Shown piece by piece: positions 8,779 through 17,161 of a DNA stretch of 64,000 nucleotides. Position numbers and translations under genes: made by a program. Origin of the DNA: Betaproteobacteria bacterium (GTDB lineage Bacteria > Pseudomonadota > Gammaproteobacteria > Burkholderiales > Rhodocyclaceae); assembly GCA_016709965.1 (NCBI GenBank), contig JADJLT010000006.1:744001-808000 (forward strand). The letters run 5' to 3'. Position 1 is the stretch's first letter; each line of letters starts with the position of its first letter. Below the pieces are notes generated by a model, which was given only the letters and a program-made list of their open reading frames with translations, made no database searches and was not told the origin of the DNA.

Positions 8779-9342
8779 ATGACGAAGCAGTTGGTGGTTT
8801 CTAACCCTTTCCAGGATGGGACTTCTGCCAGTGCTTTGACTGATATTACTGCTCACTGGATGGCGACCGGCGAACTGCCGCCGGAGTTGGTGACTGGACA
8901 CAAACTCATCGATTTCGAGCATCGTTTCCTGATTGGCGCCATAGCCAATTTGCGCAAGATATGTATTGATCAATATGGTTTGAAAGATTGTCTCGGTTGT
9001 GGCTCTGCCGTGCAACAGCGTTGCGAAGCAGATTTGGTCGGGATGCTTGGCGATGTGTTCGCGTTTATTCTCGATCATTTCAAGACCGAAGAAACGGTCA
9101 TGCGCGACTCCTTGTTGCTGATGGTCGACCGTGATGTCTGTGAAGCCCACATGGAAGACCATGCGGCGATTTCGATGTCGGTCCAGGAGATCGTTTCCGC
9201 GCTTGATTCGCATCACGTGGTGTCCCGAATTCGCGAACTCGATCAGTTGTTGACCCGCTGGGTGACCAACCACATAGCGCTACATGATCTTTTGCTGTCG
9301 CGCTGGATTTCCCGCGAAGATTCTTTGCTCAAGGGGCTCTGA
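8779..9342 (+). CDS. Bacteriohemerythrin-like protein
   Basis: 187 residues from ATG 8779, which has GTGGAG upstream. Hemerythrins bind oxygen at a non-haem di-iron site. The iron-ligand pattern is present in order: GHKLIDFEHRFL (two His), HFKTEETVM (His and Glu), CEAHMEDHAAI (two His) and NHIALHD (His and Asp). A cysteine-rich insert (CIDQYGLKDCLGCGSAVQQRC) sits between the first and second helices and is not part of the classic fold, so it may give redox or metal sensing. The upstream continuation of this frame lacks a good start. It is divergent from the HDOD gene. A role in oxygen sensing or storage is likely; a link with HDOD signalling is inference. Confidence 0.85.
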   Translation: MTKQLVVSNPFQDGTSASALTDITAHWMATGELPPELVTGHKLIDFEHRFLIGAIANLRKICIDQYGLKDCLGCGSAVQQRCEADLVGMLGDVFAFILDHFKTEETVMRDSLLLMVDRDVCEAHMEDHAAISMSVQEIVSALDSHHVVSRIRELDQLLTRWVTNHIALHDLLLSRWISREDSLLKGL

Positions 9343-9432
9343 CAGGTCGCTTATGCCTTGGTGTGTTGAGGCCGTTACCGGCCGATGCCAGTGGCGCGGT
9401 AAAATTCGCGCTCCTGAATCAAGAAAGCAGCT

Positions 9433-10164
9433 ATGTCTTCCCGTCTGATCTACGGTTTTCACGCCGTAACCGCCAAACTTCGTCATGACCCGGAGTCGGT
9501 CAAGGAAATCGTCATCGATGCGACACGCCATGACGCGCGAGCCCGCGATTTGCTGGCCCACGCCGAGTTGCAGGGCGTCAAGGTGATTGGCGCTGACGGC
9601 AGTCGGCTCGACGGCATGGCACCCGGCGCGAAACATCAGGGGGTTCTGGCCCGCATTGAGGGTGATCGCAAACTGGCCCACCTTGATGATGTGCTGGATA
9701 CGCTGGAAGAGCCGGCGTTTTTGCTGGTGCTGGACGGCATTACGGACCCGCGCAACCTCGGTGCCTGTCTGCGCGTTGCCGATGCGGCCGGTGTGCATGC
9801 CGTCATCGCGCCCAAGGACAGGGCGGTCGGGCTGACCGATGTGGCGGCCAAGACAGCCTGCGGCGCCGCCGAAACGGTACCTTACGTGATGGTGACCAAC
9901 CTGGCACGGACGCTGCGGGAGCTGCAGGAACGCGAGATCTGGGTGGTTGGCACGGCGAGTGAGGCAGAAAGCGATCTCTACGCAGCCGAATGGCCGAAAG
10001 CGACGGCCTGGGTGCTGGGTGCCGAAGGCGAGGGCATGCGTCGCTTGACGCGCGAAAATTGCGACCAGTTGGTCAAGATTCCGATGTACGGATCTGTCGA
10101 AAGTCTCAACGTCTCGGTGGCGGCGGGCGTTTGCCTGTTTGAGGCGCGTCGCCGTTTGGGCTGA
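9433..10164 (+). CDS. rlmB: 23S rRNA (guanosine-2'-O-)-methyltransferase RlmB
   Basis: 243 residues. RlmB methylates the 2'-O of G2251 in the peptidyl-transferase P loop of 23S rRNA with S-adenosylmethionine. The N-terminal L30e-like substrate-binding domain (SSRLIYGFHAVTAKL, about 1-75) and the SpoU/TrmH catalytic domain (about 95-243) are visible. The three SpoU motifs are present: LDGITDPRNLGACLRVADAAG, WVLGAEGEGMRRLTRENCD, and IPMYGSVESLNVSVAAGV, which form the trefoil knot. Length is normal. rlmB commonly follows rnr in proteobacteria; here two genes lie between them. A hairpin and a copy of the window's dispersed repeat follow the stop. Confidence 0.97.
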   Translation: MSSRLIYGFHAVTAKLRHDPESVKEIVIDATRHDARARDLLAHAELQGVKVIGADGSRLDGMAPGAKHQGVLARIEGDRKLAHLDDVLDTLEEPAFLLVLDGITDPRNLGACLRVADAAGVHAVIAPKDRAVGLTDVAAKTACGAAETVPYVMVTNLARTLRELQEREIWVVGTASEAESDLYAAEWPKATAWVLGAEGEGMRRLTRENCDQLVKIPMYGSVESLNVSVAAGVCLFEARRRLG

Positions 10165-10174
10165 TGCAAAGATA

Positions 10175-10199
10175 AAGGGCGGACCGCATGGCCCGCCCA
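10175..10199 (+). terminator. Terminator-like hairpin after rlmB
   Basis: GGGCGGACCGCATGGCCCGCCC forms a GC-rich hairpin 13 bases after the rlmB stop. The T-rich stretch ATTTCATTTT that follows is also the start of a dispersed repeat copy. The convergent efflux operon ends on the other side. Confidence 0.6.
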
Positions 10200-10200
10200 T

Positions 10201-10239
10201 ATTTCATTTTCGGCTGATTTTTCCGGTTGACCGTAGCAC
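10201..10239 (+). repeat. Dispersed 38-bp repeat, copy 1
   Basis: ATTTCATTTTCGGCTG then TTTTTCCGGTTGACCGTAGC. It lies between the convergent 3' ends of rlmB and the outer membrane efflux gene. The family is described in the findings. Confidence 0.8.
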
Positions 10240-10273
10240 CCTGCTGGAAATCCCGGCGGGGCGCTGACCTGAA

Positions 10274-11686
10274 TTAACCCGCCACCCAGCCGCCGCCCAT
10301 TGCCTTGAACAGATCAACTGCCGCGCCCAGCCGACTCTTGCGGCTGGCCAGATACTGCAATTGAGCGCTGTTCAGCGTGCGTTGGGCGTCCAGCAGATCC
10401 ATATAGCCACTGTAGCCAGCTTCGTAGCGTTTCTGGGCCAGATCAAGTGCCTTTTGCGAAGCGCCAACTTGCGCCGAGTAGGCAGCTTCTTCGTCGCTAT
10501 AGGCGTGCAGGCCGACAATCGCATCATTGACTTCCTTGAAGGCGGTTTGCACCGTTTTCCGGTAGTTGGCCAAGGTTTCCTTCTGCGCAGCGGTGGCCTG
10601 GTCGACCCGCGCGCCAGTGCGACCGGCGTCGAAGATCGGCATGGCGAGACCGAGGGCGGTAGACCAGATGCCGGCACCGCCCGAGAACAGGTTGGAGAGC
10701 GCCATGCTTTCGCTGCCCAGGGCGCCGGTCAGGCTGATCGTTGGATAGTAGGCAGCTTTGGCGACGCCGATGCGGGCGTTGGCAGCGACCAATTTTTCTT
10801 CGGCCTGACGAATATCCGGGCGCACTTCAAGTAGCGCAGAGGGCAGGCCGGCTGGCGGCGTTGGCGGCAGTGGCAGCTGGTCGAGACCGGTGGCATTGAT
10901 CTTCATACCGGGTTGGCCGCTGATCAGCGCAATCTGGCTTTCGGAAAGCGCCCGCTGGCGTTTCAGCTCGCTCCACTGCGCCTGCGCACTATTCAACGCG
11001 CTTTCGGCCTGAGCCTGTTCCAGTCCCGAGGCGGTGCCACCGTTCACGCGGGCCTGCACGATCTTGAGTGCTTGCTTGCGCGATTCCAGGGTTTGTGTCG
11101 TGACGTCGATCTGGGCATCCAGACTGCGCAGATTGAGGTATTCATTGGCGACCTCGCTGACCAGGGTCAGGCGCAGGCTGTCGCGACCGAAGCGGCTGGA
11201 CAGAGTGTCGGCGCGAACGGCTTCGTTGTTGCGCCGGATGCGCCCCCAGAGGTCGACTTCGTAGCTCAGCGTTGCGGCTACGCGGTTGCTGTTATAGGTG
11301 GCACCCCCGATTTTTTTGCCGTTGAACGTTTCGCCGCTGCTCTTGTTGCGACCGGTGCTGGCTTCCAGGCCGATGCGTGGCAAGTAGTCGGCCCCGGCTT
11401 CGCGGGCCGCCGCTTCGGCCGCTTCAAGGCGGGCGATGGCAGCCTGCAGGTCCTGGTTGGCAGCTAACGTTTGCTCGACCAGTGCGTTGAGATCGGCATC
11501 GCCAAACAGCGTCCACCACGTCGGATTGACTGGCGCTTCAGCCGTCGCAACATCCTGTGCCGATTCCGGCAAGGTGGATGCCGGACGGATGTAGTCAGGG
11601 CCGACGGCACAGCCGGCGAGGGCGAATGCTGCGGTCAACGCCAAAATCAGGCGAATTTTGGAAATATTTGTGGGCAGGGAATACAT
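10274..11686 (-). CDS. Outer membrane factor of RND efflux (OprM/NodT type lipoprotein)
   Basis: 470 residues from ATG 11686; the longer frame upstream overlaps the pump gene and is not credible. The N-terminus is a lipoprotein signal (LILALTAAFALAGC) followed by AVGPDYIRPAS, the standard start of OprM/CmeC/NodT proteins. Two OEP repeats follow, with long helices (NQDLQAAIARLEAAEAAAREAG; LISGQPGM; EVRPDIRQAEEKLVAANARIGVAKAAYYPTISL; YRKTVQTAFKEVNDAI; YEAGYSGYMDLLDAQRTL). It forms the trimeric channel that takes drugs out through the outer membrane. It is last in an operon with the RND pump (1-base gap) and the membrane fusion protein. Confidence 0.93.
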   Translation of the reverse strand: MYSLPTNISKIRLILALTAAFALAGCAVGPDYIRPASTLPESAQDVATAEAPVNPTWWTLFGDADLNALVEQTLAANQDLQAAIARLEAAEAAAREAGADYLPRIGLEASTGRNKSSGETFNGKKIGGATYNSNRVAATLSYEVDLWGRIRRNNEAVRADTLSSRFGRDSLRLTLVSEVANEYLNLRSLDAQIDVTTQTLESRKQALKIVQARVNGGTASGLEQAQAESALNSAQAQWSELKRQRALSESQIALISGQPGMKINATGLDQLPLPPTPPAGLPSALLEVRPDIRQAEEKLVAANARIGVAKAAYYPTISLTGALGSESMALSNLFSGGAGIWSTALGLAMPIFDAGRTGARVDQATAAQKETLANYRKTVQTAFKEVNDAIVGLHAYSDEEAAYSAQVGASQKALDLAQKRYEAGYSGYMDLLDAQRTLNSAQLQYLASRKSRLGAAVDLFKAMGGGWVAG

Positions 11687-11687
11687 C

Positions 11688-14600
11688 TTAGTTTTCCTCC
11701 GTCGGAGCGGTCGGCGTCTGCTGCTTGCCGCGCTCCAGCCATTTGAAGAAGAGCGGGATGAACAGCGTGGCGATGAAGGTGGCGGCCAGCATGCCGCCAA
11801 AGACGCCGGTACCCATCGACTGGCGGGCGCCAGCACCGGCGCCGGTGGCTTTGACCAGAGGGAAGACGCCGAGCACGAAGGCGAGCGAGGTCATGATGAT
11901 CGGCCGCAGGCGCAGGCGTGCCGCTTCGATCGCCGCCTGGGTGGCACTCATCCCTTCATCGTATTTCTGGGCGGCAAATTCGACGATCAGGATGGCGTTT
12001 TTCGACGCCAGCCCGATCAGCACAACGAGGCCGATCTGGAAGTAGATGTCGTTCGGCATACCACGTACCCAGATCGCCGTCAGCGCGCCCATCAGCGCGA
12101 AGGGCACGGCCATCACGACGGCGACCGGCAGCGACCATTTCTCGTACTGGGCGGCAAGGATCAGGAAGACCATCACCACGGCGAAGCCGAAAGCCTGCAG
12201 CGAAGAGCCGGAACTGCGCTTTTCCTGGAAAGCCTGGCCTGTCCATGCGACACCGTAACCGTCGGGCAGGGTTGCAGCGGCGACATCCTCGACGATCTTG
12301 ATGGCGTCACCCGAACTGATGCCCGGCTTGCTGTCGCCCATTACCTTGGCGGCGATGAAGCCATTGAAGCGTTCGATCTGCTCCGGGCCGACGATGTTTT
12401 TGACGACAGTGACCGCGGACAGCGGAATCATTGCGCCGGTGGTCGTGCTCTTGACGTAGACCTTGCCGATGTCTTCCGGCTTCATGCGGTAGTCCGCCTC
12501 GGCCTGCAGCTGGACGCGATAGACGCGGCCGGCCTTGTTGAAGTCATTGACGTAGAGCGCGCCCATCGTGCTTTGCAGCGTCGAGTAGATATCGCCGATC
12601 GGGATGCCGAGTGCCAAGGCCTTCTGCTCGTTAACCTCGACAAACAGTTGCGGCACGGTTGGCCGGAAGAAGGTCGAGATACGGGTGAATTCCGGGTGCT
12701 TCTGCAATTCGGCGATGAAGCCCTGGGTAACCTCGTTGAGCTTGCGGGCATCGCCATCCACGCGGTTCTGGACATAGACTTCGAAGCCGCCGGCGGTGCC
12801 GAGGCCACGGATCGGCGGCGGATTGAAGACCAGGCCGATGCCGTCCGGCTGCATCATGCCGAAGCCCATGAACTTGCCGGCCAGGTCTTGTGCCTTGCCC
12901 TGACGTTCCGACCAGTCCTTGAGCGGGATGAAAATGGTGCCGGCATTGGGCTTGTTGCCACCGCCGATCAGGTCGAAGCCGGAAACGATGAAGGTGTGGG
13001 CCACCGCTTCATCCTTGGCAAACATCTGGCGCATGTTTTCACCGGTTTTCTCGGTGCGCTTCAGTGTTGCGCCGTCAGGCAGGATCAACGCCGAGACGAG
13101 GTATCCCTGGTCTTCGGCCGGTACGAAGCCGCCGGGGATGATGCGGAAGAAGGCTAAGGTTCCGCCGATCATCAGGGCAAAAATCAAGGCGCCGATGATG
13201 CCGTGCTTGAGCGTGAAACCGACAGCACGGGTGTAGTTGCCGGTCAGGCGCTCGAACATCCGGTTGAACGGCGCGAACCATTTGTTCTCGGTATGCTGCG
13301 CCTTGAGCAGCAGCGCGCACAGCGCCGGTGTCAGAGTTAGCGCGACAACGCCGGAAAGTACGACGGCAACCGCGACAGTAACGGCAAACTGCTTGTAGAG
13401 CTGGCCGGCAATGCCGCCGAGGAAGGCGACCGGGACGAACACCGCGCAGAGTACCAGCACGATGGCGATCAGCGCACCGGTTACCTGCTGCATCGCCTTG
13501 ATCGCCGCCTCTTTGGGTGGCAGTTTTTCCTCGGCCATCAGGCGCTCGACGTTTTCCAGCACGACGATGGCGTCGTCGACGACGATGCCGATTGCCAGCA
13601 CCATGGCGAAAAGTGTCAGCATGTTGATCGAGAAGCCGAACAGCCAGAGGCCGGCGAACGTGCCGATCAGCGAGATCGGCACGGCGATCATCGGGATCAG
13701 CGTGGCGCGCCAGCTCTGCAGGAAGATGAAGACGACGGCAAGAACCAGCAACATGGCCTCGACCAAGGTGTGGACAACTTCCTTGATTGAAGCTGACACA
13801 AAGTAGGTCGTGTCGTAGGGGATAACGTAGTCCATACCCTCCGGGAAACGAAGTTTCAATTCGTCCATCTTGCTGCGGATGGCGGCGGCGGTTTCCAGCG
13901 CGTTGGCGCCCGTCTGCAGGAAGACGCCCATGGCGATGGTCGGCTGGCCATCCAGCGTGACGCGCTGGTCATAGTTGTAGGCGCCGAGTTCGATGCGGGC
14001 AATGTCCCTGAGGCGCAAGATGCCGCCGGGGCCGCTGGCGCGAATGACAATGTTGCCGAACTCCTCTTCGCTCAGCAGCCTTCCTTTAGCCGTCACCGTA
14101 TAAACTAGCTGCTGGTCTGCCGGGGAGGGATCCTGACCGATCTTGCCGGCAGCGTTCTGGGCGTTCTGGGCGGAGATGGCACTGGACACCTCGCTGGCCG
14201 TCACACCGAGTTGTGCCATGCGGTCCGGCTTCAGCCAGATACGCATCGAGTAATCCTGGGCACCAAAAATGGTGACGTCGCCGACGCCCTTGATCCGCTT
14301 CAGTTCATCGGCAATGTTCAGGCTGGCGTAGTTGGACAGGAACAGCGTGCTGTACTTGCCGCCCTCGGACTTCAGCGCAACGACGTTCAGAATGTCATTC
14401 GAACGCTTCTGGACGATCACCCCGTTGGTCCGCACGGCGGCAGGCAGGCGCGGCTCGGCCGCTTTGACCCGGTTGTTGACGTTGACCGCGGCAAGGTCGG
14501 CATTTGTGCCGACCTCGAAAGTCGCGGTGATCGTCACGGTACCGTTGGCAGTGGCCGAAGAATTGAAGTACAGCATGTTCTCGACGCCGTTCAACTGCTC

Positions 14601-14798
14601 CTCGATCGGCGCGGCGACTGTCTTGGCCAGGGTTTCGGCCGAAGCACCCGGATAGGTGGCGGAGATCAGCACGGTTGGCGGCGCGATTTCCGGATACTGC
14701 GCGATAGGCAGCACCCGCGAGGCGACCAGACCCGCGATGACGATGATGATCGAGATGACCGACGCAAAGATCGGCCGGTTGATGAAGAATTTTGACAT
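11688..14798 (-). CDS. RND multidrug efflux pump, AcrB/MexB type (HAE1)
   Basis: 1036 residues, the standard length of hydrophobe/amphiphile efflux RND pumps. It starts MSKFFINRPIFASVISIIIVIAGLVA (TM1) followed by PIAQYPEIAPPTVLISATYPGASAETL, the AcrB-type beginning. The proton-relay region in TM4 has the two adjacent aspartates (MLTLFAMVLAIGIVVDDAIVVLENVER). FFRIIPGGFVPAEDQGYLV and GLASKNAILIVEFA are also typical. It exports lipophilic drugs, dyes and bile-type compounds using proton motive force, as a trimer with the neighbouring fusion protein and channel. It belongs to the drug class, not the heavy-metal class of the pump at 51523. Nine bases separate it from the fusion protein gene. Confidence 0.95.
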   Translation of the reverse strand: MSKFFINRPIFASVISIIIVIAGLVASRVLPIAQYPEIAPPTVLISATYPGASAETLAKTVAAPIEEQLNGVENMLYFNSSATANGTVTITATFEVGTNADLAAVNVNNRVKAAEPRLPAAVRTNGVIVQKRSNDILNVVALKSEGGKYSTLFLSNYASLNIADELKRIKGVGDVTIFGAQDYSMRIWLKPDRMAQLGVTASEVSSAISAQNAQNAAGKIGQDPSPADQQLVYTVTAKGRLLSEEEFGNIVIRASGPGGILRLRDIARIELGAYNYDQRVTLDGQPTIAMGVFLQTGANALETAAAIRSKMDELKLRFPEGMDYVIPYDTTYFVSASIKEVVHTLVEAMLLVLAVVFIFLQSWRATLIPMIAVPISLIGTFAGLWLFGFSINMLTLFAMVLAIGIVVDDAIVVLENVERLMAEEKLPPKEAAIKAMQQVTGALIAIVLVLCAVFVPVAFLGGIAGQLYKQFAVTVAVAVVLSGVVALTLTPALCALLLKAQHTENKWFAPFNRMFERLTGNYTRAVGFTLKHGIIGALIFALMIGGTLAFFRIIPGGFVPAEDQGYLVSALILPDGATLKRTEKTGENMRQMFAKDEAVAHTFIVSGFDLIGGGNKPNAGTIFIPLKDWSERQGKAQDLAGKFMGFGMMQPDGIGLVFNPPPIRGLGTAGGFEVYVQNRVDGDARKLNEVTQGFIAELQKHPEFTRISTFFRPTVPQLFVEVNEQKALALGIPIGDIYSTLQSTMGALYVNDFNKAGRVYRVQLQAEADYRMKPEDIGKVYVKSTTTGAMIPLSAVTVVKNIVGPEQIERFNGFIAAKVMGDSKPGISSGDAIKIVEDVAAATLPDGYGVAWTGQAFQEKRSSGSSLQAFGFAVVMVFLILAAQYEKWSLPVAVVMAVPFALMGALTAIWVRGMPNDIYFQIGLVVLIGLASKNAILIVEFAAQKYDEGMSATQAAIEAARLRLRPIIMTSLAFVLGVFPLVKATGAGAGARQSMGTGVFGGMLAATFIATLFIPLFFKWLERGKQQTPTAPTEEN

Positions 14799-14807
14799 GG
14801 CTGCTCC

Positions 14808-15986
14808 TTAACCCTGCTTGGCCGGTGCGGCTGCAGTGTCCTTGGCGGGAGCGGCGGCACCTTCTTTGGCCGGGGCTGGAGCGCCCGGCTTTTCACCCGG
14901 GCCGTGTGGGGCAACCGGGGCGCCTGGGCGCAGCTTGATCAGGTTGTCGATGATCACCTTGTCGCCAGCCTTCAGACCACCGAGAATGACCCAGTCCTTG
15001 CCGCGCCATTCGCCGACCTGCACCGGGCGCGGTGCAACCTTGTCACCTTCACCGGCAAGCATGAGAACAGTACCTTGCTCGGACTGAATGACGGCCGATT
15101 GCGGCACCAGGAAAACACCGTCGCGCTCACCGGTAATCAGGCGGATACGGACGAACTGGCCAGGCAGCAACTGGTTGTCATGGTTGTCGAACTCGGCACG
15201 CAGGGCTTGGGTGCCGAGCGTGGTGTCGATGTTGCCGGCCAGGAAATTGAGTTTGCCGGTCTTCGGATAAACAGTGCCGTCCGCCAGGATCAGCTCGACC
15301 CCGGTAATGTTGCTTCTGGTGGCGCGGCCGCCGGCCAGCTTGGCCAGATCGCTGTCACCGAGGCTGAAGCGAACCCAGATCGGGTTGCTCTGGTAGATTG
15401 AGGTGAGCAGGCTGTCGGCACCGGCAGTGATCAGGTTGCCTTCGGATTTCGCAGCGCGGCCGGTGGTGCCGGACACCGGCGCGGTAACGGTCGTCCACGA
15501 CAGGTTGAGCTGGGCCTGGTGTAGCGCGGCCTGGGCGATGGCATTGGCCGAGGCTGCGTCGTCGTATTCCTTCTGGCTGATCGCCTTGGCCACGATCAGG
15601 CCTTTCAGGCGATTCATTTCGCGGCTTGTCTGCTCGGCCTTGGCCTTGGCCTCGGCCAGCGCGATTTCGTAGGTCGAGCGGTCGATCTGGAACAGCGGCT
15701 GGCCGGCCTTGACCGTTTCGCCTTCCTGGTAGAGTCGTTTGACCAGAATGCCGGCAACGCGGGCGCGCACTTCGGTTTCACGGGCACCTTCGGTTTGCGC
15801 CATGACCTCGACGGAACTGGGTACATTCTGTGGCTGAACGTCGAGCACAGTGACCGGCATCGGCCCCATTGGCGGTGCGCCGGCCGGTTTGCTGTCCGAG
15901 CAGCCGGCGAGCAGGGCGGTACCGAGTACGGTCGCGCCAAGGATGATCGAAATGGTTTTACGCCGCGGCAGATTTCCGGAAGTCAT
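14808..15986 (-). CDS. Membrane fusion protein of RND efflux (AcrA/MexA type)
   Basis: 392 residues. The N-terminus has a lipoprotein signal (IILGATVLGTALLAGC) for anchoring in the inner membrane. VEVMAQTEGARETEVRARVAGIL and YQEGETVKAGQPLFQIDRSTYE form the first lipoyl half. An alpha-hairpin follows (about 105-160), then SWTTVTAPVSGTTGRAAKSEGNLI and the beta-barrel and membrane-proximal domains. The last 30 residues are an Ala/Pro/Lys-rich tail (EKPGAPAPAKEGAAAPAKD) with short repeats and probably little structure. It bridges the pump and the outer membrane channel and is first in the operon, transcribed away from the TetR repressor. Confidence 0.93.
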   Translation of the reverse strand: MTSGNLPRRKTISIILGATVLGTALLAGCSDSKPAGAPPMGPMPVTVLDVQPQNVPSSVEVMAQTEGARETEVRARVAGILVKRLYQEGETVKAGQPLFQIDRSTYEIALAEAKAKAEQTSREMNRLKGLIVAKAISQKEYDDAASANAIAQAALHQAQLNLSWTTVTAPVSGTTGRAAKSEGNLITAGADSLLTSIYQSNPIWVRFSLGDSDLAKLAGGRATRSNITGVELILADGTVYPKTGKLNFLAGNIDTTLGTQALRAEFDNHDNQLLPGQFVRIRLITGERDGVFLVPQSAVIQSEQGTVLMLAGEGDKVAPRPVQVGEWRGKDWVILGGLKAGDKVIIDNLIKLRPGAPVAPHGPGEKPGAPAPAKEGAAAPAKDTAAAPAKQG

Positions 15987-16024
15987 GGGAATTGCTCCAA
16001 ATTTGAAATGTTTGAGCTATTATA

Positions 16025-16044
16025 TACAAACAAGGATGTATGTA
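16025..16044. promoter_or_regulatory. Probable operator of the TetR-type repressor
   Basis: TACAAACAAGGATGTATGTA is an imperfect palindrome with half sites TACAAACA and TGTATGTA, in the 138-base gap between the divergent efflux operon and the repressor gene. It closely resembles the AcrR operator of enterobacteria (TACATACAT...ATGTATGTA). Binding here could control both directions. Confidence 0.65.
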
Positions 16045-16124
16045 AAATATTTCAGGTGAAGGTTGTGATGGCTTAACATGGACAGCGGCCAAGCCAGAAA
16101 ATTGCCAGGCCCGGAGAGATCAAT

Positions 16125-16745
16125 ATGGTTAGAAAAACCAAGGAAGAAGCAGAAAAAACCCGCAAGGAGATTATTGAATCGGCGCGCGCCGTTTTTCACG
16201 AATGTGGTGTCAGCCGTTCAACGCTGGAGAAAATTGCCAAGGAAGCCGGCGTCACGCGTGGCGCGGTGTACTGGCATTTCAAGGACAAGGCGGAGCTGTT
16301 TTTCGCCATGCGCGCCGATGTCTTCGCTCCCATGGTGGAGCGCACGGATTCGTTCTTGCTATCAGAATCCTACGACAATCCACTGGATGCCATCGAAGCA
16401 TCGCTGAAGGAGTTCTTCCGCGTGCTTGACGATTGCTCGGTCGTCCGCGAAGTCTTCGAGATCATGATTTCCCGCTGTGAATACGTCGATGAGTTTGCCA
16501 GCGTGCAGGATGAGGTGGGTCGTCCGGCCTATGAGTTTCTTGAAAAAATTGAACGTGTCTATCGCAAGGCAGCCGATAAAGGCATGCTGCGCCAGGGGCT
16601 GGACCCGCTGGCCACGGCCCGTGACACTTGGGCTTTCACCAGCGGCCTGCTGCATCTGATGCTGGGCTGCCAGAAGGGCTCGGATATTGACAAGCAGATT
16701 CCGGCCATGATTACGACCCACATGGCGCTGCGGCGCCGGGGCTAA
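16125..16745 (+). CDS. TetR-family repressor of the efflux operon (AcrR/TtgR type)
   Basis: 206 residues with GGAGAG seven bases before the ATG. The N-terminal TetR helix-turn-helix is clear (TRKEIIESARAVFHECGVSRSTLEKIAKEAGVTRGAVYWHFKDKAELFFAM). The C-terminal ligand domain matches the AcrR/TtgR type (VVREVFEIMISRCEYVDEFASVQ, TWAFTSGLLHLML). Proteins of this type bind structurally varied efflux substrates and release the operator. The divergent arrangement and the AcrR-like palindrome support a role as local repressor. Which drugs induce it cannot be told from sequence. Confidence 0.93.
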   Translation: MVRKTKEEAEKTRKEIIESARAVFHECGVSRSTLEKIAKEAGVTRGAVYWHFKDKAELFFAMRADVFAPMVERTDSFLLSESYDNPLDAIEASLKEFFRVLDDCSVVREVFEIMISRCEYVDEFASVQDEVGRPAYEFLEKIERVYRKAADKGMLRQGLDPLATARDTWAFTSGLLHLMLGCQKGSDIDKQIPAMITTHMALRRRG

Positions 16746-16853
16746 GCATTTAATGCTCAACCAGTCAGGCCGCCTGGAAGTTTGGCGACGGTCATCTGCC
16801 GGAAATACTCGGCGCCGATAATTCCATCCACATTAGACGAGGAATCGCCGGCC

Positions 16854-17123
16854 ATGATAATAAAAAACGCCGTTACCTTGCTGCGTGCTTATACCAGCCT
16901 GATTCGCAGCTTGCCCAAAGCCACGGAAGCCATGTTTGCAGCCCGTTCATCGGCCGGGCGTTCAATCAAGATTTTTTTGTTCGGTATCGGCGTCGTCATC
17001 CCTTTGGGCTCGCTGATCTGGATCGTTCTGTTCTGGCATGGCAACGGGGTGCTCAGACTCAGGGTAGCCGAGTTGCCGATGCAGAAAATTGAGTTGCTGC
17101 CGGCGACCGGGGGCGACGTTTAA
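16854..17123 (+). CDS. Small single-pass membrane protein, unknown
   Basis: 89 residues from ATG 16854, preceded by GACGAGGAA. There is an amphipathic N-terminal part (MIIKNAVTLLRAYTSLIRSLPKATEAMFAARSS), one strong membrane segment (IKIFLFGIGVVIPLGSLIWIVLFW, about 37-60), and a short C-terminal tail. A longer frame opens at 16782 but lacks a ribosome site. I do not recognise the family. It sits between the repressor and a convergent RarD-type gene. Confidence 0.5.
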   Translation: MIIKNAVTLLRAYTSLIRSLPKATEAMFAARSSAGRSIKIFLFGIGVVIPLGSLIWIVLFWHGNGVLRLRVAELPMQKIELLPATGGDV

Positions 17124-17161
17124 AATCGCCGCCGCCTGATTGTTGCCAGCGATGGCAGCGA

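Noticed and set aside
11658..13157. Plus-strand 499-residue open frame opposite the RND pump
   Set aside because: Antisense shadow of a high-GC gene; composition is Asp/Glu/Arg/His-rich with no family match, and the minus-strand RND pump is certain.
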